A stretch of 64,000 nt of DNA from Archegozetes longisetosus. Lineage: Eukaryota; Arthropoda; Arachnida; Sarcoptiformes; Trhypochthoniidae. Both the position numbers and the translations under genes were made by a program. The stretch spans positions 1,116,001 through 1,180,000 of the forward strand of contig JAEMBT020000001.1 in the NCBI GenBank assembly GCA_018873245.2, in the 5' to 3' direction. Below, piece after piece: positions 1 to 13,092 of this stretch. The notes below the pieces were generated by a model. That model was not told the origin of the DNA. It worked only from the letters and a program-made list of their open reading frames with translations, and ran no database searches. Numbering within the stretch: the stretch's first letter is position 1; each line of letters starts with the position of its first letter.

Positions 1-462
1 ATTGTTGGTGGAGGATTCCACGAGACGCTCTGATGAGGAGCTGTTCCCGTCCCGCTCAGCACTGAAATGACTTGTGGCTGTCTTGGTAATACTCCCGAAT
101 CCGCCGAAGGACTCGCGAACGGCTGACTCGACGGATACTGTGGAAATCGTCGGATTGTGTTGAAACCTTGATTACTATTTCCATCTGAAGATGGATTTAA
201 ATTAGGAAACGGCTGACGGAAAGCAGTTGAAGCGTCAGGCGCTGTAGGAAACTAATTAAGAAGTTTTCAATTTTCAATTCATTTCTTACTTCAATACTTG
301 AAATTGTAAAAAGTTTGAAAACTTACAAATGAATGAGTGTTAGAGTTATTTGATTGAAAGTGGAAACTATCGCGAGATGTTTGTCGTCGTATACGTCTAT
401 GCTCTGATGCTTGCGTCGAATATGCAAAGATTATTTGCAGCGTAACAAATGTCACAATTAAC
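1..462 (-). CDS. Unrecognised secreted Pro/Ser-rich protein, partial (2 exons, 3' part off the window)
   Basis: I do not recognise this protein. On the minus strand, exon 327-462 (acceptor cag at 463-465, donor gtaagt at 321-326) joins in phase 0 to exon 1-251 (acceptor ag at 252-253), which stays open to the window edge. Exon 327-462 begins with a hydrophobic run (LIVTFVTLQIIFAYS), like the core of a signal peptide, followed by a basic stretch (HRRIRRQTSRDS) that could be a propeptide cleavage site. Exon 1-251 is rich in Pro, Ser, Gln and Asn (for example RRFPQYPSSQPFASPS). The start codon must lie in an upstream exon, because the exon needs two bases from it; I could not find that exon between 463 and 9000. 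Seen: open frame, phase-consistent splice sites, hydrophobic start. Inferred: secretion. A membrane or extracellular-matrix protein is also possible. Confidence 0.55.
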
Positions 463-3400
463 CTGTTATTGATTGAAGTGAATCATTATGTTTTTAAAAC
501 TTAATCATGCGTTTCATGAGATTTCGTTATATGTTTAATGCAATTGATTACATGTCTACATGTGGTTCTCTACTAATTTCATTAACTTTAGCTTTGAGTC
601 TCATTTAAACAATTGTCTAATTAATAGGTTAAACAATAGTATACATTGTGTTAGTCTGATGATAAGAAGAATACAATACAATGATCTGTGTAACTGTGAA
701 AATTGGCAGTCTTGTTTCCGTTCAATGGAGACAATACACGTAGAGCCAACACTGTTAACAAACTTAGCTAACTTTGAATACCGGCAAAGGCTTCAATAAT
801 TCATTATACGTCATGTTAACAATTGAATAGTCAACTTGTTTAACCTGATTCCTAAATAACACACTTTAAACTTCATTCATTCAAAACGGACCTGACGCTC
901 ACTTCTAAACAAACCAATTCTTCTTAAATCAATTCTAACATTATCCAATTGACCAGTTTTTAATTTGAATTTTTCAGATTTAGGTTAGAAATACGAATAA
1001 TTAGCGTCATATTTATCTCTGATTGTCTTGCACTTTGCACCTTCTTTGACAAATTCCTAACGATTAGTTTAGTTTCGTATTATTTCGTGATTTCATTTCA
1101 TGATTTAATCACATTATAACTCTATGTGATCGGTCACGTGTATCATTCAAATCAAACAATTCAATCTAAATACTAGCTTGAAATGAAATTAATGACTGTA
1201 GGACTCAATCAAAACTGAAATAATTGAAAAGTGATCGAATGTCTTTGACTTTACTTTTCCTGACTTTTAAATAAATATTTCACTTAATGTTTAGTTTGAT
1301 TTAAATGTATTTTAATATGTTTCCTGATTGGCTGTGATTGTAGTAAAACTTTATGAAGTAATTTAGAAAAAAGATAAGTAGCAGAAAGTTTTTATAAGCA
1401 TTTTTAAAGGTATTTCAAAAATTAGGACATAGCCTGTCATCAAGAGTACTGCTAAGGACAAGGGTTCATCTCAACCTAACTTATTTGAAAAGATGAATAG
1501 GGCTGAACGGCTTCAATTTGATCAATATTTACAAAGTTATATACAAAACAATGAGAAGATAATACTAAAGATAAAGTGCTTAAACTTGTAAACTAACTAA
1601 TTGGGAGGAGAGCCCCTGATTCGCATTATAATTTGACTCCATTAGAATGTATTGATGCAAACTTGTAGTCGACTATCAATTGAGAATTGTTAAGCCATTT
1701 TGTTGACTCGGCCTAAATTAATATTTAATATTAAAATCCCCTCATTCGTGAGTATTTTTAGATTAGTTATTGCATTCTTTTCTGCCAAAATGAGTAAATA
1801 TATTGAAGGTCTTGAACTGATTCTTTTTTGAATTATAATCTTTTTTTTCATTATCATTAACTCTATCAATCCATTGAAAGAATATTCATTTATTTTTTAC
1901 TTCTATTCAAGGTTAACTCAACTTTCAAGTCAAATATTTTCCTCAAATTACCATCTTATAAATTTTGCTAAGGTGATCTTATCTTCTTGTCGAATGAACT
2001 GTTTTCATATAAATTGGTAATAAATTATCCAATTTCGAACTTTTATTTCCTTTAATAACTAGATGTGTGAGATATTAATTAGAAATGTATAACAAGTCGT
2101 ACAATTTATTTTTCAATATTCATATCAAACACATTTTTACCGCTAGTCTGACCTAATCTGGCGTAACTCGACTTTAATTGCCGGTGAATGTCTTTGCATA
2201 ATAATTATAATTTTTTGAGAGCATCTACAGTTAGCAAATCTCGATTAAACAAATGAGGAAGATTAAGACATGTCATTGCTTTGTGGAGTAAAAATGAAAA
2301 GTTTTTGACTTGTGCCTTGCTTATCTTTTTGCTTGAAGCACTCTCTTTTCATTTATTTAGTATATACTGATAAATTTCAGTTATTTTAAATTCAATATAT
2401 TGATTCAATTTGCTCTATAATTCCATTTTTTCCAATCAAAATCAGTCTTATAAAAAAAAAATAAAGAATTCGTAAATATTTTTCTTTCAATCTTATATAG
2501 ATTGCTGTCCTCTATAGAATCAAAAATATGGTTATTATCTGAATAACAACATTGTGTTGTCGAATAAAGTTGAGAAACAAATATATATTTGGATCTTCTA
2601 GACTTCCTAATAGACAATGTCTAACATTTGATGAATGAGACCAGCGAGAATGCTTGCAATGTCAGAATGCTTTAAACCAAATTGAACACATGGAAGATTT
2701 TTCACGCTTTAAACTATCTAATTTATCAAAAAATCTGACAATTTTGCTTAAATAACTAAAACAAACTATTTTGTAATGGTTCAATAATAAGCAATATTGG
2801 CAAAGAACAGACAGCAATTGACAAATACCGTAATGCATAAAATCAATACTCGAACAGTTTAAACGATCTTCAAAGTCATTACAGACTCATAATAACCTTA
2901 TTTATCCATAAATTAGTTCACTTTGTATCTTTTGATCTCAGATCTAAAAAAGTTAATTTCGTACAAAATTTGTTCCTCTTTTTACCTGATCTTCATTTTT
3001 GATAAAACACTTTTTGAAATGCTGCTTAAAATATATCCACTTTATGATGGCTTAATCAAAAAACTTGAACAAAGTTCATTATCACAACAACTAATAAGAA
3101 GTTTATTCCAAATTAGATCGAATGTTACAACAAATATAAAACTTAGAAAAACTTAAGAAAAAAGTTGATAACAAAAAAGTTTATAACAAAACACAACTAC
3201 ATAACTGAACAAAAGAAAGGAGAAGACGGCAGAACTCGTGGAATTAACCGAAGAGATAGATATAGAAATGAATATGGTGGTAATCGGTGTTTATTTAGTT
3301 TTAAAGTGATACATAATGCTGTCGCAAACAACTTCTAAATGACCGCTCGCAGGTTTCAAGCGTTTAAATACAGGGCGTTTTGTAATGGCCTCATTTCGTT

Positions 3401-3929
3401 TAAGTCACCCTCCTTTTAGTCAGTGTTGGTGGATATACTTCTTAAGTCTTACTTCTTAAGTCATGCTTCATGTGAGAAATTCCAACACCAAACTTCTTAT
3501 TTATTATTCTTTTCTTTTTTTATTCTAATCTTCCCCTTAAACGAATATATTTTCAATTATATGCTCTTTTGTACGAAGTTTGAAGTTTGTATATAAGGAA
3601 AATTTACTCTAATTTCTTGTCCAAAATCCTTTTGATCTGCATATTTACTTAGTATTAACTTATTTACAGTTATCTCACATCTTGGAAAACCAAACAAAAA
3701 CAACCCAAGTTTTTGAGCAAAAGTTCAATCCAATGAGACCAATGAAACGAAAATTTGCATTAAAAAACTAAGTCATATCTCATGCATTTAGGAGGAATAA
3801 TTGTACAAATAGTTATTGATTGGGTCCAAAGTAAAAAGTAGTGTTAAGTGTGAAAGAAAAAAATAGTTTCTAATTTGTCAGTAACGGTGTGTCTCTCTGT
3901 CCCTCTCTGTGTGTATATGTGTCTGTGAG

Positions 3930-3977
<48 letters not shown>

Positions 3978-6900
3978 ATTTTGCCGGTGACACCGTTTTC
4001 GTGCGTTCACACGTTAAAAGGTTTGAGCAAATGAACACTTTGGTGGTGCAGAACTTAAAAAACTATGAAAAGCTATCCCCAGGAAGTAAGAAAAACGACG
4101 TGCGAAATTAAAAACTAATTTAAGATCACTTTAATTCATATGACAGTATTGTTCAAATAAATGTGTTATCATGTCTATGATAAGGCAGATAAAGTAGATT
4201 TAAGAAAATATTTTTATTAAATTTATTCTCTCAACCTAAAAATGCATTCTTTGAAATTTATTCCCAAATACTTCTTAATGTTATAATTGGCAGAGGAATA
4301 GAAATTAACTAAAACTTTGAACTTCAATCATTAACCTTTCGATAACCTCTAAAGTTGTGTAACATAGATAATAATCGGTGTTTTTTTCTGAACTACTCTC
4401 TCATATATCCTATTAGAAAGCAATGATATAACTGTATTTAGTCTTCAACTCGTTTTAGTTACCTTTCCAAATTTAGTAAAAATGCGACATCTCTCCCAGT
4501 CGTTTTCTAAATATCACCCATTAGCCATTCTACTTCATTATACGACTCATTTTTAATCAACTTTTTTTGAGTCACAGATAGATCCATGTCTTGATAGAAT
4601 GCTTTATAAATTAGTTAATGAGTGAACGTTTCGTCTCACTCCCAAACTCGATATACTTAGCATTTCAGCGAATATATAAGTTCTCAATTCGGTCAAATAG
4701 TACTGCTTATTCTAATCAATTCTGATGAGACCAAATAATGAGTTAATAGCTTTGAATATTTGATCAAATTTATGAGTTATTGAAAATACTTAAAGCTGAC
4801 AATCCATATGACTGTCGAAATGATTTTGGGAAGTCAACTTAAACTAAAAGCTTCCAAACTATGCTATCAGATATGTAAATCTCAAATTGTTCACGATGTC
4901 AACTTAATTGTTGTAATTATGAAGCAAAATCTTTTATTCTTACTATCGTCTGAAACACTTATTTATCTGTTTAATCAGCTTAATTATGGCTCAATCAATT
5001 CAGCTCTATATATGTTATTCATTTTTATTGCAGATATTTTGGCAATTGTTCAGGTTGATTAATATTTCAGTTAAAATGATTGGAATAAATATTTAATTGG
5101 AAAGTAAAACTTTAGGATAAGTAAACGATTGAGCGTAAGGACAAACTTGATAAACGAATCAGTTGGACAAATGCCCTAAATTCACCTTGTTCAACAATTC
5201 CGAATTCTCTTTCACAACAGAGAACTAATAAAATAAGTCAATTAGTTTTAAATTCTTAGTAACTATTTCAAATTCGTGGCCATGAAATGCGACTTCAGGC
5301 AATTAATTACAATTTAATGTAAAAGTTCAGCTCAATGTGAAGTCGAGTATTAATTGAGTTGAATCTGTGTTTTATGTTTAGTACTCAAGTCGTGAAATAT
5401 ACTCCGTACTCATATTGAAATAGTTTACATTAAACGCTTTAATTAAGAGCATATAAGCCAAAAAGCTTATACCCATTCAATGTCGTTCGAGGACTCTCAA
5501 TGAGATCTTATTGTGAAGTAATGATTGCCTTAAGTTCCGGCTACGGATTTTTCTAGTACAGTCACGATTTCATTGACTTTTCATCTAACCTCTCGTTCAC
5601 TTCCATATATTCCTCCTCTGAGTCTTACTTTTCGACTCAATTTTTCAGTTCTAATTGATAATCAAACTTATTTCTCAGTCCTTTGCAAGACAACTACTGT
5701 GACGTATTTACTTGTGATTTAGAAAAATCACTCACGTCTTGCTTATTATTTTGTATTTCATTTAAGTTCTTAGAAAATCACATCAGTTTAATCAAAAACC
5801 AACATTTACTCCATTTGGGTTTCTTAGTATTACTGCACACCAAATTCTATTCTCATTACTCATGAATCAATCAGAATTAAGGTCACAATGTTTGCAAAAA
5901 TACAGTTAAAACTCTGAATTAGTCTTCAGTATCGGAATAGTTTGTAAAATTAAGAATATAGGATGCAATGCAAGTTTGACTATTATGCAGTCATACCTAT
6001 AAATTCAATAATTGTGTTATAGATAAGGTTTTATTTACAACTTAAAAAAGGAAGGTTAACTGTTAGTTATATTATGGAAACATTATTTTAAAACTAATAG
6101 TACATTGTCAAAATGAAATGATAGCAATTAAATGAAACTAAAATAGCTAGATACTCTTATGCGTGTTTATTAACTTATGCTAATTTCTGTTTAATCTACT
6201 TGACGAAAATAAGATGCCTGAACATAATAAAATACTTAATAAGATAAAATACTTGAACAAAATTAGTGCATATCCTATAATAAAACGAGTATTCATTTCT
6301 CCTAAAGCTATGAAAGTGTTTTTCAAACGCCAAGCAAATAATAATAATAATTGTGATTAAACGGAATATGGGCGCTACACCAAAATAACTGTCCCTCAAT
6401 TATAAACTGGGAGACAGTGAAAGGTGTAAAACTTATTCTAATATATGTTGATTCTGTCTAAAATTAAGGTTGTGATGAGTATTTTCAACCAAAATCATTC
6501 CTATATTTGACTTTAAAATTCAGATTCTATTCAAATAACAGACAATATACACCCTTTACTTGTGCCCAAATCACACTTTTTCAGCTAATTACTGATAACA
6601 AAAATGGTAATTGTATTTTACAGTCATATTAAAAGAGTAAAACAAACAACACAAGGACCTAAAGTTAGACGAATTGAATGCCTGCAGTATTGCAACCAAA
6701 GTGCCAATAACCTTAAAATTAAAACAGATGTACTTCTTATACCACTTGTACTTCTTATCTAATACCTTCTCATCTAATACGACATATCTTCAATCAATTT
6801 ATACGATAACGACCTGGAATTAAGATTTTACAAAATTTATTTTCATACTAATTATATAATATAATCTTTTATAGTCTCTTCTCTTTCACAAATGGGTCTT

Positions 6901-9040
6901 TGCTTTAGCTGATAGTATCGGTATATAAGTCATAAATTTCTCATTTTCTCATCTGCTTATTCTATTTTAGTAAAGGATACAACACATCGACCATACATAA
7001 GAAAACTGGCTTTACAGCCAAAACTCGGTAATGAAATTTGCACTAAATTTGATTGTGAATTCTATAAATGCTTAATTCAAGGTTAGTAGGACTTTGTTTT
7101 GTTGAATCTTCTCTTTAACTTATGTATAAGCTCTACCTTAAGGTATGAATGTCATATCGATTTTCTAGCTTTATTTTTATCATTATCATACAATTATAGG
7201 TAATTATTCAAAACCAGAATCTTTGTCAAAACATATCTTTAGTGTATCGCAACTATTAAAACACTTAATATGCATGAAATCAATATTTATAGTAATTATA
7301 AATTTACTACCTTCAAAATAATTATTATCATGCAAAATTCATTATTCAAGTATTTATTTGCGAAATCGAATAACAGCTATTAGTGAAATCAAGCTTGTGA
7401 ATTTTATTCAAGTCGCAACTTTGAAGATAACAGATTAAAAAGTTTCCAAATTTAAAGCTAAAATGATAAAAGAACTAAATTTACTTACAAGTAGCACAAT
7501 AAAATTCATTATCACTAAAAGCTATATCTATCAAATTATTTATTACAAAAGTAAGTTTACTTAATTGAGTACAGAAATTGATTTTGTTTGGATAGGATTT
7601 GACAGAAAAATCAGGTATTTTAAGTTGAACTTAACAATAATTGAGTGGCAGTGCTATGCATTAACAGTTACTGTTATTATTAGTCAGTATCGTAATAATA
7701 TATTGTCAATCTTTCAATCACTTTCATTCATTTCTTTTTTAACTCATAATTGTTGTTTGTTTTAGAAAACTTTTACTATAACTAATTTCAATTTTGGTTT
7801 CAAATCATAAAAGAATTTTGATTATTTTCCGACATGAGAACATGACTCAAATATTTTATTGAGTTTTTGAAAAAAAAACTCGTGCGTTTAGTTAAATATT
7901 TATATTTTGTAACACTTTTTGATGGCTAACACCTCGTGGGTTGCGTAATATGTGATATTAACTTCTAGTGCAAATATCAGTTACAGTAACAGATAAGGTA
8001 TATAACGGTATTCAGAATCAAGAATATTCATTTGAAAGCCATCATCGAAGTCCTCAATTTTAAAAAACTCAAGTCAGCCAACCCATTAAACAAATAAATA
8101 ACTTATGATTTATTTACTTATCAGTGTGTCAACTTTCTGTTATTCTTTGCGATTTTATAAGATAGAACATTCCGGCAACTATTCTTATGTGTTTAATTAA
8201 CCTTACAACTAAATTTATTAAACCTAAGTATAAATTATTTCAATACTCAAATAATTATTTGGTTGCGTTCAAAATTAGCGTGTCTTCGATTATTCTTACG
8301 ATATATCTCATGAGTTAGACTAGTTTGATATAGAAAATTAAATATAGTTTGAAGCTATAAATTAACTAAAATTAGTTTGGAGTTAGTTTCTAATTATGGA
8401 TATTACAGTTATAACGAGAAAAGTTATACTCAGCAGCAATTGACTCTCGTTTCAATTTTCACACTATGAAAGGTTTCGATCGTAGAAAGACCTGACATCT
8501 ATTGTGGTCATTTTGATAGTCAAGTCAGATAATCGATCAGACATTGTACAACTTAGTTACTGAAGCATTAAACTTAATGATAGGTTAAAATAAGTTATGG
8601 TAACTTAATTCATATGTTCTAAGTTTCAATCTAATTCAAAGATACATCATATTTGTTATTGAAACATTTTTTTGTAATTTTATATTTAAAAATGGTAACA
8701 ATAAATGTATTTAAGAAATGCTCGACGTATTTTGTGTTAGAAATATTGATCGTTAAAATTCAAGTAAATGTCAAAATGATTCAACCAAATGATTGAGCGA
8801 TTGTTTTGCCCCAAACGGCAAACATTTCAAACTTAGCATTGAGTTAAACCTTTTTCGTATCATTTTTGTTATACATTTTCTAACCATTATTTTCGAATAA
8901 TAACTACAAAACGCTTACGAACGTTCCTAATTTCAACTTAAAATTTGACTCAAGTATTAGTAAAGTGAAAAAATAAGTAGGAATAAAGTTTAGATAGAAA
9001 AATAAGAGATAAGAAGTGATGGAATGGTTTGAGAGTTGAG
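463..9040. other. Long AT-rich intergenic or intronic stretch without supported genes
   Basis: I find no gene here. Open frames of 60-85 codons (for example 2923-3156 and 4808-5062 on +) have no splice context, codon pattern or family resemblance that would set them apart from chance in AT-rich DNA. The missing first exon of the gene at 1-462 probably lies in this stretch. A somewhat GC-richer patch at about 3200-3420 could be regulatory. A TC dinucleotide repeat lies at 3932-3974 and a CACGTG hexamer near 1135-1140. Confidence 0.5.
3932..3974. repeat. (TC)n microsatellite
   Basis: About 21 perfect CT/TC dinucleotides, preceded by a degenerate CT/GT-rich flank from about 3890. It produces a spurious minus-strand frame encoding repeated Arg-Glu. 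Confidence 0.95.
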
Positions 9041-9260
9041 TGCGAGTTGCGATAGATGTCAGCATCGAATAGGAAATATGGCAGTTTTAGGTTAGGTTTT
9101 GCGCACATTTTGTTCAGGTTTGGCGTTGAGTTCCGTAGTGATGACGCGACAAAATCGACATAAACTAGTATTTCGTCTCATATATGACGCACGTCATATA
9201 TCTGTTTTTCGTATGACTACGTTTCTTCATTTGGACCAATTCGAACAACAATTCTTTTGA
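9040..9260 (+). promoter_or_regulatory. Probable CREB promoter / 5' region with CRE half-site cluster
   Basis: Against the AT-rich background this stretch is GC- and CpG-richer. It holds TGACG at 9142-9146, TGACG at 9185-9189 and the inverted CGTCA at 9192-9196; the last two form a short near-palindrome with a 2-base spacer. TGACG is the half-site bound by CREB-family bZIP dimers. The stretch lies about 0.85 kb upstream of the CREB start codon, where a promoter or non-coding first exon would be expected. The half-sites are seen; promoter function and autoregulation are inferred. It could also serve the minus-strand gene at 1-462. Confidence 0.4.
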
Positions 9261-10104
9261 CGGAATATTTTTCGTATATTATAGTAATAGTAAGTAATAC
9301 GAATTTCAGATACACTTTAAGACGAGATCACTCGATCAGACATTGCAGTCATCCCAAACGATATTTTATTAGATATGATGAAATAACTGGTTATAACAGT
9401 ATTTTATAATTATTTTAATTATTTAGTTATGAACACATTTTCGTCTACTTTTACTCATTTGTTTGATTGTTTGACTATTTTTATATAAAATTGCCATATA
9501 TTTGTTGATTGAATGGCGTTTGACTTAAGTGTGATCGTTAGGCACATTTTATATAAAAAATACAAAATATATATCAATAGATAGATATATAGACTGAAAA
9601 GAGTTCAATTTATGGCAGTAATAAATAAAAAGTGAGATTTAGTATGCAATATTATTTAATAGTTGTGAATATATGCGCCATCAATCAATATATAAATTAA
9701 GAAATCACTTCAAATATAGGTTTATACGCTATGCAATCAGCCCTATATTTATACTAATCTATATTTGATTTACAAAATAAATGTTTCACTTAGAGGCCTA
9801 TCATTTTAGAATTTGCTAAATTGCCTCAAATTTGATTCATATTTAAACGAAAACTATACTGAAATGCACCTAAACTTTCTCAACTCAATACACTTTGAAT
9901 AAATGTTTTCGCAGTGAAAACAAATGTTTTTCAAATCAGAAGCATTTAAGACAAATCTATGGAAAGTAAAGTGAAGTGTTAGTTATTCAAAGTTATGTTT
10001 TATTACTTTGGGTCATTAATTTGGGTCAGTTATAGCTTGTATTAGATTTACTAAATAATCTAATAATAAAAATTTATATTAAATATAGAAAATAGTATTA
10101 AGTA

Positions 10105-12536
10105 ATGGACTCAATAGACGACGAAAGCGCTAACGATGTCAACAATGATAACGGAACTGAAGGTTTGCATCAAATAATTTACTATTAATATGAATTTTTT
10201 CGCAATCAGTTTAAGTGAATTAAGTGGAAAGAGAGATATTAGAAATAAAATAATAAAAATGAAAAGTAACTCCTGATCTAATATACTTATGCGTTTTTTT
10301 TATTTAACTGATAAATCTTCATATCAGTTATCGTTTGTCATACAATAGATGGAACCGAAACATTAGCTCACAAATCTATTGGTCGCAACGCTTCCAGTCC
10401 GGCCACTACTACCGGACAACTGATCAGAACAGCTAACGGACAAACCGTTGTCTTGACTTCTGTGGCCAATGCTAATCATAGTGTGAAACATGGCGTAAGT
10501 TAACCTTCAGTCAAACCAATATTAGCGTTGCGTTCATTTATTCTCTTGTTTTGTTGATGAAAGTGAGAAAATAAACTCAAGGATAAAATAATACATGAGA
10601 ATATTGCGATTAATTTCTTCTTATCCTTTAATAGACGTGATTCTAGTATTTGGTCAATGTTTTTGGTTTTGTAACAGATCAAAATCTACTATATATAGAG
10701 TTGATTATTAGCTAAATTAGTTTTAATTATGGTACAACAAAATATTTATTAGAATAGTTGATTGTGAACAACAAAGTTTAGTTGTAAAGTAGAAACATTT
10801 TCCTGCTTCCTTATGCTTTAGCATTCAATACATGTAAAGCTCTCCTATATGCCTTCTAAACACATGTATGTTTATCTCCTCCTACACCAAATATTAAGCT
10901 AAACTCATATCGATATTATTTTATCCAATCTAAGACAACCACTCATTTACTTTTCCTGTTATATACTTCTACTATAAGGTGTTTGAAGTTTTTAATCGCG
11001 ATTTCTATGGTTTTAGTGTATTCCCATTTTTATAGATTATAGTTTGTATTTTCCTAATTCTTATCACCAACTCTATGTATAGATTTGTTTTTCTCTTTAT
11101 TATATTAGACCGTATCTCAAGCCATAGCTGTTCCACAAGCCGGTGGAGGAGTTTCGATAGTTCAACTTCAAATACCTAATCAGCCAAACGTTGTGCAATC
11201 AGTTATTCAGCCAAATCAGCAGTCAGTCATTCAAGCAACTGGCGGCGCAGCAACTGTTCAAACTGTTCAGGTTATTATCTGTAACTTTCTCTTACTACTT
11301 TTTCATCTTTTTCTTTTTTTTTCTTACTTTTCCTCTACTGAATATTTCATTATTAAAATCTTTTTTTTTATTTGCTAATTTACTATTCATTATGTATATG
11401 ACAAATTAATTAATTTTTCATCTTTTTAATAGTTACCGAAAGGGAATGTAATATTATTGAACAAAGTGGGTCAAGGATCAGTCATTCAGAGCACTGATAC
11501 AGATTCTGCTGTACATCACGGCGTTCAGGTCTAATATTACTTTTAAATCACTTCAGTTTTATCATTCTTATATTACATTTACTTAAATTTGCTCAATTCT
11601 CTATTTTCTTCATCACATATTCTTATAATTAGCTATTTTAGCCTCTATTGAATATTTTTCTGATAATTGTTTTTCTTCATCAGATAATTTCAAAGACAGA
11701 AGACGGCGAAACTCTAACTCCAGTCATTTTTGAAGACGAATCCCGAAAGAGGAGAGAAATCTTAGCACGGAGACCATCGTATAGGAAGATACTGAATGAT
11801 TTGTCATCGACAGAAGCTGCTGGTGCCGTTACAGCCATTCCCGCAGAAATAAAAACCGAAGACGACAGTGACCGAAGTGAAGGCACTGCTACGATAACAG
11901 TCGCGGGAACACCTTATTTGAAAGTGTTGCCCGCCTCAGCCATACAGTTAGGTTCTCAAGATGGCACTCTTCAAGGCATTCAGACTTTGACTATGACTAA
12001 TGCTGGTGCCGGAGCCACCGGTGCCATTGTTCAATATGCCACTCAGGGACAAGACGGACAGTTCTATGTTCCAGGTATTCATCACTACCTTATGCTTGTT
12101 TTCTCCCACTTTTTCCCCTTTTCTTTCATAACTGTTTTTTTTTTCAGTCACCGTATCAGCTGCTGATCTTCAAGCCTACCAAATCAGAACTCCATCACAA
12201 ACAGGTATCGCACAGGGAGTTGTCATGACATCAGCTGGAAGTTTGCCATCACAACAACAAGTCGCTGAAGAAGCATCAAAGAAGAGAGAAATGAGACTTT
12301 TGAAAAATAGGTATTAAAACGTTTGAATTATCAAATCAAAATTGTTTTGTTTTCGATTAATTGATGAACTTTTCCATAATCTGAATAATAGAGAGGCAGC
12401 CAAAGAATGTCGAAGAAAGAAAAAGGAATATATCAAGTGCCTTGAAAATAGAGTAGCCGTTCTAGAGAACCAAAATAAGGCTCTAATCGAAGAACTCAAA
12501 TCTCTTAAGGAACTCTATTGCCAAAAATCTGATTAG
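10105..12536 (+). CDS. CrebB: CREB-family bZIP transcription factor (7 exons, 386 aa)
   Basis: cAMP-response-element binding factor: a nuclear bZIP protein that activates transcription after phosphorylation of its kinase-inducible domain. Exons, all phase-consistent: 10105-10162, 10349-10494, 11109-11270, 11433-11528, 11684-12074, 12148-12310, 12392-12536. The kinase-inducible domain is in exon 5 (residues about 170-200), with the PKA site RRPS at residues 183-186, equivalent to Ser133 of mammalian CREB1, and the following YRKIL helix that binds CBP/p300. Gln/Thr/Val-rich transactivation segments lie in exons 3, 4 and 6. The basic region and leucine zipper occupy the last 58 residues and are split by the last intron, with the basic motif NREAAKECRRKKKEY and leucine heptads; the protein ends CQKSD. 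Length suits CREB/CREM/ATF1, and insect CrebB is the natural counterpart. The neighbour SLC38A11 is convergent, about 0.56 kb downstream. I am sure of the family; the choice between CREB and CREM does not apply outside vertebrates. Confidence 0.94.
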
Positions 12537-13092
12537 ATGTCATTTTCGTTGTTTAATATTATTCTTGAGTTACGTTTTTTTTTGTTAAGTTATCAATCAA
12601 TTGCTACAATCAAAACCTCATTTGACTTTCCAATTTGCTCTTTCTCTCTCTCTTTCACTGTATTATTGACATTATTTTAATTATATTATAAATCAATTTA
12701 TTTCTTTAGTTTTAATCTTTATCATCACTTCTTAGACAATTGTTTTGCTTTTTATTTTATTCTGGATTTATATTGAGAATTACTGAGAACTATTCAAGTA
12801 ATAGAGCCAATAATGTAAAGCAATTTTTATTAAGTTAGAACTCATAAGCCATTCGTAAATACACATCGAAATAGCGCATCACTGGATCTCAAATGCTTCG
12901 ATTACTTCTGAAGCATAATCAAATCTGTTGAAATTAGCATATTATCAGATTATATATAACTATTTACATACTATTTCATCTTACATTAGATAAATATTAT
13001 CACAAATAAAATAACCGTTGCTTTAATTTTATTTCTCTTATTTACAATTTATTGTGCTTTCATTGTTCGCTCATTTGGTTGTTTGGAGAGAT
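12537..13092. other. Convergent 3' interval between CREB and SLC38A11
   Basis: About 0.56 kb holding the 3' UTRs of two convergent genes. A plus-strand AATAAA at 13005-13010 could end the CREB transcript. Nothing coding is seen. Confidence 0.6.

Noticed and set aside
1135-1140. CACGTG E-box as a CLOCK target
   Set aside because: A single hexamer in a long gene-free stretch is within chance expectation.
3844-4038. Minus-strand frame with repeated Arg-Glu (alternating charge protein)
   Set aside because: It is the translation of the (TC)n microsatellite at 3932-3974; no splice or family support.
4808-5062. Hydrophobic 84-codon plus-strand frame resembling a chemoreceptor fragment
   Set aside because: Leu/Ile/Phe-rich frames are expected by chance in AT-rich DNA; no neighbouring exons or conserved motif could be found.
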